Assembly: GCF_016834655.1 (NCBI RefSeq)
Contig: NZ_JAENHP010000032.1
Location: 1 to 64,000, forward strand
From: Paractinoplanes ovalisporus
GTDB taxonomy: Bacteria > Actinomycetota > Actinomycetes > Mycobacteriales > Micromonosporaceae
Length of the DNA stretch: 64,000 nucleotides
Direction of reading: 5' to 3'
Of this stretch, positions 58,594 through 64,000 are shown in pieces (positions within the stretch are counted from its first letter, which is position 1; every line of letters begins with the position of its first letter). The notes under the pieces are model-generated. The model had not been told where the DNA came from. It saw nothing but the letters and a program-made list of their open reading frames with translations, and ran no database searches. The translations under genes and the position numbers were made by a program.

Positions 58594-59452
58594 GTGCCGG
58601 CGTCGGAGATCAGCGTGATCGAAGCCTTCGACGAGGCGCTTCGGGCCGGCTCCATGGGCGACGACAACCGCCGTTGGGAGCTGATCTCGCATCTGCACGT
58701 CCACGGCGGGATCGAGGCCCTCGAGCAGGCCACCCGCTGGTCCGGCCACCCCGAGCCCACGCACCGCATGCTGGCCGCTGACGTGCTCAGCCAGCTCGGC
58801 TCGGCGCCGGGCCGGTCCGCGATCGACGGCCCGTTCCGCGAGGAGTCGCTGGCCCTTCTCCTCACGATGGTGCAGAACGAACGCGATCCGGGCGTGCTCT
58901 CGTCGCTCACCACCGGGTTCGGGCACATCGGCGATGAGCGCAGCCTGGCGTCCCTGGTCAACCTGCGCGCCCACCCGGACGCCCAGGTCCGCTTCGGCAT
59001 CGTCTTCGGCCTGCTCCGATGTCCCATAACCGTCGCCCTCGACGTCCTCATCAAGCTCTCCGCCGACGACGATGCCCAGGTCCGCGACTGGGCCACGTTC
59101 GGCCTCGCGCGCCACACCGACGAAGACGTCCCCCGGCTACGCCGCGCGCTCGCCGACCGCCTCGACGACGACGACCCCGACACCCGCATCGAGGCCGTGC
59201 ACGGCCTGGCCACCCGAGGTGACCCCCGGGCGATGCAGCCGCTGCTCGACATCCTGGAGACGCCGTCCGACCCGTCCGACCCGGGCCTGGTCAGCGAGGC
59301 GCGGTGGGCTCTCGCCGCCACCAGCCTGGATCCCCCGCCTGCGCTCCCACCTGCTGGCGGAGCGAGACCGATACCTGGACGACCCGATCGACGAATGGCC
59401 CGAAGAGCTCCGGACCGCGCTGACGAAATACGGCGAGCCGCTGCCGGACTGA
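58594..59452 (+). pseudogene. HEAT-repeat protein with a +1 frameshift
   Basis: Residues from GTG 58594 form HEAT-like helical repeats (MLAADVLSQLGSAP, LSSLTTGFGHIGDERSLASL, VRDWATFGLARHTDEDVPRL, RIEAVHGLATRGDPRAMQPL, ARWALAATSLDP). After LDP the frame turns to Pro/Arg-rich sequence, but removing one C from CCCCC (59332-59336) continues it as RLRSHLLAERDRYLDDPIDE, then WPEELRTALTKYGEPLPD and TGA 59450-59452, about 285 residues in all. The repeats suggest a scaffold; the closest relatives I know of are small HEAT-repeat adaptors, without assigned function. Confidence 0.8.
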
Positions 59453-59453
59453 C

Positions 59454-61187
59454 CTAGCCGAGGACCGCGTCGTCCATGTCGGCCAGCAGCGTGTCTCCGG
59501 AGTCGAGCAGGTCGAGCAGCGGCCCGATCCGGGGCAGCTCGTGGGTGATGAAATAGCGCGCCGCCAGCCGTTTGCCGTCGTAGAAGGCGCCCTCCTTGTC
59601 GCCCGCGGCGTTTAGCTGGGACAGCCACAACCAAGCGATCACGAGGTGGCCGGTGGCCTCCAGGTAGGCCGTGGAGTTGGCCAGGGCCGTCGTCGGGTCG
59701 CCGGCCGCCCACAGCTTGCGGGTCGTCGTGGCCAGGCGGTCGCTCAGGGCGATCACCGGCTGGCCCAGCTCGGCCGGGGCGGCCAGCGCGGTCGTCACGA
59801 TGCGGCCGATCAGCAGCTGCAGACCGGCGCCGCCGCGCATGACGACCTTGCGGCCGAGCAGGTCGAGGCCCTGGATGCCGTCGGTGCCCTCGTGGATCGA
59901 GTTGAGCCGGTTGTCGCGGTAGAACTGCTCGACCGGGTATTCGCGGGTGTAGCCGTAACCGCCGTGCACCTGGATCGCGTGGTCGTTGGCCAGCCGGCAC
60001 CACTGCGACGGCCACGCCTTCACGATCGGCGTCAGCACGTCGAGCAGCAGGTCGTTGTCCTCGGAGGGCTCGTCCAGCAGCTTCGACGCATAGAGGACCA
60101 GGGCCAGACCCCCTTCCACGTACGCCTTCGAGGCGAGCAGCATGCGGCGTACGTCGGGGTGGCGCACGATGGGCACGGCCGGCGCCGCCGGATCCTTGTC
60201 GGCCACCGGTCGCCCCTGGGCGCGCTCGCGGGCGTAGTCGAGCGCGTGCAGATAACCCGTGTAACCCAGCGCCACCGCGCCCGAGCCGACCCCGATCCGG
60301 GCCTCGTTCATCATGTGGAACATGTAGGCCAGGCCCTTGCCCTCCTCGCCCACCAGATAGCCGGTGGCGTCGTCGAAGGAGAGCACGGCGTTGGTCGTGC
60401 CGCGGTAGCCCATCTTGTGGTTGAGCCCAGCCAGGCTCACCCCGTTGCGGTCGCCGACCGTGCCGTCGGCCTCGATGTGGTGCTTGGGCACGATGAACAG
60501 CGACAGCCCCTTGACCCCGGCCGGCGCGCCGGCGGCCCGGGCCAGCACCAGGTGCACGATCGACTCGGTGAGCTCGTGGTCGCCGCCCGAGATCCACATC
60601 TTGGAGCCGGTGACCCGGTATGTCCCGTCCCCGGCCGGCACCGCGCGAGTCAGCACGTCGGCCAGCGACGATCCCGCCTGCGGCTCGGACAGGCACATCG
60701 TGCCGGTGAAGCGGCCCTCCAGCATCGGCCGGACAAAACGCTCGATCTGCGAGGAGGACCCGTACGTCAGGAGCAGGCTCGCGTTGCCCGCCGTGAGCAG
60801 CGAGTATGACGAGGTGGCGAGGTTGGCCGCCTGGAACCAGACGAAGCAGGCCCGGGCCACGACGTGGGGCAGCTGGAGGCCGCCGACCGCGTCGTCCATG
60901 GTGGCGCTGAGCAGCCCGGTCTCGTTGAAGACCTTGAGCGCCGCGGCGACCTCGGGGATCACCGACACCCGGGAGCCGTCGAAGGTGGGCTCCTCGAGGT
61001 CGGAGCGCCGGTTGTGCGGTGCGAAGTCACGCTCGGCGATCTGGGCCGACACGTCGAGGAACGCGTCGAACGTGTCGCGGGAGTGCTCAGCGAACCTCTC
61101 ACGGCTGGTCAGCGCCTCGACGTCGAGCCACTCGTAGAGCATGAAGTCGAGATCACGACGCGAGAGAATCTTGGACACCGCCGGCAC
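59454..61187 (-). CDS. Acyl-CoA dehydrogenase (C-terminal-extended type)
   Basis: A 577-residue flavoenzyme of the large acyl-CoA dehydrogenase group (relatives include DmdC and AcdA-type enzymes). MCLSEPQAGSSLADVLTRAV and KMWISGGDHELTE are substrate/FAD-binding signatures, HKMGYRGTTNAVLSFDDATG is the middle domain, and RDNRLNSIHEGTDGIQGLDL carries the catalytic Glu in IHEGT. The last about 100 residues are an extra helical domain typical of the group. GTG 61187 is the start, with AGGAA upstream. It oxidises acyl-CoA to enoyl-CoA; the chain specificity is unknown. Confidence 0.9.
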   Translation of the reverse strand: MPAVSKILSRRDLDFMLYEWLDVEALTSRERFAEHSRDTFDAFLDVSAQIAERDFAPHNRRSDLEEPTFDGSRVSVIPEVAAALKVFNETGLLSATMDDAVGGLQLPHVVARACFVWFQAANLATSSYSLLTAGNASLLLTYGSSSQIERFVRPMLEGRFTGTMCLSEPQAGSSLADVLTRAVPAGDGTYRVTGSKMWISGGDHELTESIVHLVLARAAGAPAGVKGLSLFIVPKHHIEADGTVGDRNGVSLAGLNHKMGYRGTTNAVLSFDDATGYLVGEEGKGLAYMFHMMNEARIGVGSGAVALGYTGYLHALDYARERAQGRPVADKDPAAPAVPIVRHPDVRRMLLASKAYVEGGLALVLYASKLLDEPSEDNDLLLDVLTPIVKAWPSQWCRLANDHAIQVHGGYGYTREYPVEQFYRDNRLNSIHEGTDGIQGLDLLGRKVVMRGGAGLQLLIGRIVTTALAAPAELGQPVIALSDRLATTTRKLWAAGDPTTALANSTAYLEATGHLVIAWLWLSQLNAAGDKEGAFYDGKRLAARYFITHELPRIGPLLDLLDSGDTLLADMDDAVLG

Positions 61188-61232
61188 CGCCCGTTCCTGT
61201 CGAAGGTGGGGTCAGGCCCCTAGTGTGCCCTC

Positions 61233-63020
61233 TCACTCGGCCGCGCGGTGTCTCCCCGCCCTCGGCTGCGGCTGACCCTGGCGGGACTTCTTGACGGCGT
61301 ACATCGCGTGATCGGCTGCTCGCAGCGCCTCGTCCGGGTCGGTGGCGCCGGGCGCGTGGTGCACGCCGACGCTGGCGCCGATCTGCACCTGGTGGCCGCC
61401 GATGAGGAACGGCAGGGACAGGGCGTGCCGGATGCGCCCGGTCATCGCCTCGGTGTCGGCGGGCGACATGACACCCGGCATGAGCACCACGAACTCGTCG
61501 CCGCCGACCCGGGCCAGCACGTCGCGCTCGCGGACGCAGGCCGACAGCCGCTCGGCCACCTGGCGCAGCAGTTCGTCGCCGGCCTCGTGGCCGTGCACGT
61601 CGTTGACCGGCTTGAACCCGTCGAGGTCGACGAAGAGCACGGCGACCGGCTCGGCCCGCAGCGACGAGCCCAGCGCGTCCTGCATGCGGCGGCGGTTGGG
61701 CAGGCCGGTGAGCGCGTCGTGCTGGGCCTCGTGGGCCAGCCGCTCCTGGAAGGCCCGGTTCTCACTGATGTCGCGGGCGTTGATGACCACGCCGTGCAGC
61801 GACGGGTTGTGCATCTGGTTGGAGGCGGTGAACTCGAACCACCGGTAGTCGCCGGTGCCGCTGCGCACCTGGCACTGCAGGCGCAGCACGGCGTCGCGCC
61901 GCGAGACCAGCAGCGTGAACTGTTCGCGCATGTAGTCGCGGTGGTCGGGGTGCACGATGTCGAAGACGCTGCTGCCGACCAACCGGCCCTCCTCGAAGCC
62001 GAGCACCGCGGACGCGCTGGGGCTGGAGTATTCGATCCGGCCGTCGGCGTTGAGCACCGACACCAGGTCGGGCGCGTGCTGGAACAGGGCCTGGAAACGC
62101 TCGTCGGCCCGGCGGCGCTGGATCTGGGTGCGGTAGCCGAGCACACCCATGGCGAGGACGCCGATGAGCAGCATCGCGCCGAGCGTCATGTTCAGCGTCT
62201 GGCTCTTGGTGTGCACGGCGCCGTCGAACGACTTCTTCGTCTGGATCCGGGCGTAGGACCAGCCGCCGGGCAGGCCGCGGACCACGATCGCGATCATGTC
62301 GGTGCCGGCCACGGTGGTGTACTCGACGAACTCCTCGTCGGTCTCGGCGATGGCCCGCCGCACGGCCGGGTCGAGCTGGGTGCCGAGCAGCTTCTCCTGG
62401 TTGGTGGCGGCGATCGTGCCGGTGCTGTCCGCGACCGCGGTCAGGTGCACGGCGGAGCTGAGCGTCACGGTGTACTGCTGCAGCGCGGTGGTGGCCACGT
62501 TGTTGAGGCCGACCAGGATCGCGGCCGGGCTGCCGCCGACCATCACCGGCACGCCGACGGCCTCGAGGTAGGTGCCGTCGACGGCCATGATCGAGGAGAA
62601 GCCGGCCTTCTGACCGGACTGGAACGAGGCGAACAGGGGCTTCCAACCGGTGTTGCCGGCGGCGGGCAGTCCGGTCGTACGAGAGCTGTTGATCACCTTG
62701 CCGTCCAGTCCGACGAGCATCGCCCCGTACGCGAAAGTGCTGCTCTTGGCGGCGAACGCGGTCAGCAGGGCCCGGTCGGAGGCGTTGCCGCGGCCCAGGT
62801 GCAGGGGGTTCTCGTTGAGGAACTCGCCCAGCTCGGCCGCGGAGAGCATCTGGAGCTGCCCGACCAGGGTGCCGTTGTTCACCGCCAGCGCCCGGGAGTC
62901 GGCCTTGTGCACATCGTCGGCGGCCTTGAGCCCCGAACGGTTGACCCAGAAACCGATCCCACCCGCGGCCGCCAGCAACACGACGCCGACCACCACAGCG
63001 ATCCAGTTGCGCAGCCGCAT
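61233..63020 (-). CDS. Membrane diguanylate cyclase with extracellular Cache-like and PAS domains
   Basis: The 595-residue protein makes cyclic di-GMP. TM1 (about residues 6-26) and TM2 (about 278-298) bracket an extracellular dCACHE-like sensor (about 30-275, with GAMLVGLDGKVINSS and AVDGTYLEAVGVPVM). A PAS domain follows (about 310-430, FQALFQHAPDLVSVLNADGR), then GGDEF (about 440-580) with intact VGGDEFVVLMPG and HDALTGLPNRRRMQDAL. There is no EAL domain. The C-terminus is a short Gln/Arg tail. ATG 63020. With the GGDEF-EAL protein at 7831 it gives the window two cyclic di-GMP enzymes. Confidence 0.92.
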   Translation of the reverse strand: MRLRNWIAVVVGVVLLAAAGGIGFWVNRSGLKAADDVHKADSRALAVNNGTLVGQLQMLSAAELGEFLNENPLHLGRGNASDRALLTAFAAKSSTFAYGAMLVGLDGKVINSSRTTGLPAAGNTGWKPLFASFQSGQKAGFSSIMAVDGTYLEAVGVPVMVGGSPAAILVGLNNVATTALQQYTVTLSSAVHLTAVADSTGTIAATNQEKLLGTQLDPAVRRAIAETDEEFVEYTTVAGTDMIAIVVRGLPGGWSYARIQTKKSFDGAVHTKSQTLNMTLGAMLLIGVLAMGVLGYRTQIQRRRADERFQALFQHAPDLVSVLNADGRIEYSSPSASAVLGFEEGRLVGSSVFDIVHPDHRDYMREQFTLLVSRRDAVLRLQCQVRSGTGDYRWFEFTASNQMHNPSLHGVVINARDISENRAFQERLAHEAQHDALTGLPNRRRMQDALGSSLRAEPVAVLFVDLDGFKPVNDVHGHEAGDELLRQVAERLSACVRERDVLARVGGDEFVVLMPGVMSPADTEAMTGRIRHALSLPFLIGGHQVQIGASVGVHHAPGATDPDEALRAADHAMYAVKKSRQGQPQPRAGRHRAAE

Positions 63021-63078
63021 GAATTCGCCCCTCCTCGCCGGTTGAGATCGGCAGGGCGGGGCCGGACTGTAACGAAAC

Positions 63079-64000
63079 TCAGCGCTCGATCAGCCAGACG
63101 AACCCCAAACCGGGCAGATGGGCACGACCTTCCCGTACGACGAGAGGGCCGTCGCTGCTGAGTGCGGTCTCCAGCCAGCCGTAGTGCCCGATCGCGGCCG
63201 CCTCCACCGTCTGCGGCTGCTCGCTGAAGTTGGCCAGCCCGACGAACGTGCCGCTGCGCGGGTGACGACGGCGCCACGCGAACACGTGCCCGTTGTCGAC
63301 GCCGACGGTCGCGGTCTCGCCGCCACCGCGCAGGGCCAGCAGGTCCTTGCGGGCGGCGATCAGTTCGCGCAGCCCGGCGTAGACCCGTCCCTCCAGCGTC
63401 GCCGGGTCGTGCCGGCGGGCCGCGGCGTCCCAGTCCATGCGCGGCCGGTGCATCCACCGGTTGTCGTCGCGCCGGGCCTCGTCGTCGAGGTACGAGAGGT
63501 CGTTGCGCATCCCGAGCTCGTCGCCCATGTAGATCAGCGGGATGCCCCCGTACGCGAAAGCCACGGAATGCAGCAGGAGCAGACGCCGTACGCCGGTGGG
63601 CCAGCTCGCCGGGTCGTCCGTGATCCCACAGAGCGAGGCGGCCGATCCCGAGATGCGGGCATCACCGGTGTCCGGATTCTCCTGGAAAAGAGCCCCTTGC
63701 GCGTACGAGCCGGTGAATCGCCCCGAGAAGAACGCGTTGAGAAAGTTGCGGTGGTTCCACCAGTCCCAGCCGACCGCGGCCGCGTCCTCGGCACTGATCG
63801 CCCAGCCGATGTCGTCGTGCCCGCGTACGTAGCTCACCCACGTCGCCTCGGCCGGGATCGGCTTCATCCGCGCCAGCGACTGGGTCATCAGCCGGGCGTC
63901 CTTGGTCGCGAGGCTGCTCCACAGCATCACCATGAGCTGGTTGTGATAGGCCAGCTCGCACTCGGGCCGGTAGCGGTCGTGGCCGCCGAGATAGGGCACG
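63079..64000 (-). CDS. Amylosucrase-like GH13 enzyme, C-terminal part (cut by the window edge)
   Basis: The 307 residues visible are the C-terminal part of a glycoside hydrolase family 13 protein of amylosucrase type. TWVSYVRGHDDIGWAISAED carries the conserved His-Asp pair that stabilises the transition state, GGIPLIYMGDELGMRNDLSY and RWMHRPRMDW match the amylosucrase pattern, and residues after ELIAARKDLLALRGG form the C-terminal beta domain. The catalytic nucleophile and acid lie before the window edge. Amylosucrase builds alpha-1,4-glucan from sucrose; the family also includes sucrose-hydrolysing members. Confidence 0.88.
   Translation of the reverse strand, partial: VPYLGGHDRYRPECELAYHNQLMVMLWSSLATKDARLMTQSLARMKPIPAEATWVSYVRGHDDIGWAISAEDAAAVGWDWWNHRNFLNAFFSGRFTGSYAQGALFQENPDTGDARISGSAASLCGITDDPASWPTGVRRLLLLHSVAFAYGGIPLIYMGDELGMRNDLSYLDDEARRDDNRWMHRPRMDWDAAARRHDPATLEGRVYAGLRELIAARKDLLALRGGGETATVGVDNGHVFAWRRRHPRSGTFVGLANFSEQPQTVEAAAIGHYGWLETALSSDGPLVVREGRAHLPGLGFVWLIER

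Overview
The window is chromosomal DNA from a high-GC actinomycete. Micromonosporaceae, and Actinoplanes in particular, fit best. The pointers are Lsr2, F420-type (LLM) oxidoreductase, GGDEF/EAL proteins, protease-NTPase-WD40 conflict genes, amylosucrase, a GH12 cellulase behind a CebR-type box, and a strong excess of the palindrome CGTACG. The family assignment is inference from gene content. I see no rRNA, phage, integrase, transposase or CRISPR array. Genes are dense, lie on both strands and often overlap by 4 bp.

Layout. 0-7.8 kb: SpoU-type rRNA methyltransferase, ROK kinase, HAD hydrolase, an XRE-regulator/glycosyltransferase-like pair with its own operators and several very small genes, a GNAT, GalE and a methyltransferase. 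7.8-15.3 kb: a membrane GGDEF-EAL protein, then a two-gene conflict-type module (Trypco1-like protein plus trypsin-NTPase-WD40). 15.4-24.7 kb: an epimerase, a three-subunit molybdenum aldehyde/xanthine oxidoreductase of PaoABC type, a GNAT, a GH12 cellulase, Lsr2, an SDR and a PNPOx-like protein. 24.7-30.4 kb: ChoD-like GMC oxidoreductase, zinc alcohol dehydrogenase, a frameshifted acyl-CoA synthetase and a secreted protein under a second CebR-like box. 30.6-33.8 kb: a large membrane NACHT protein ending in two Clp-N repeats and an AlgH/YqgE domain. 33.8-41.7 kb: PMT-type glycosyltransferase, acyl-CoA synthetase, a degenerate intradiol dioxygenase-like protein and a TRAP-TAXI transporter. 41.9-47.1 kb: hypothetical genes, a decayed sigma-factor fragment, three tRNA or tRNA-like genes, and an ArsR/SRPBCC/DUF6069 operon. 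47-54.2 kb: TetR with a divergent hydrolase, SDR, PoxB-like enzyme, fatty-acid desaturase and a two-component system. 54.2-64 kb: LLM enzyme, NMT1-type binding protein and permease without an ATPase, a broken CoxM/CoxS-like pair, a frameshifted HEAT-repeat gene, acyl-CoA dehydrogenase, a GGDEF protein and the C-terminal part of amylosucrase.

Two things stand out. First, many genes end in, or are followed directly by, short tandem repeats, several of which copy the gene's own 3' end including the stop triplet (1-143, 20791-20988, 22816-22853, 23625-23771, 40139-40566, 41731-41850, 42780-42870). This looks like a recurrent process acting at gene tails. Second, the 1041-residue NACHT-membrane-ClpN-AlgH protein is a domain fusion I do not know as a described system. 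Three apparent +1 frameshifts all fall in C or G runs, so they may be assembly errors.
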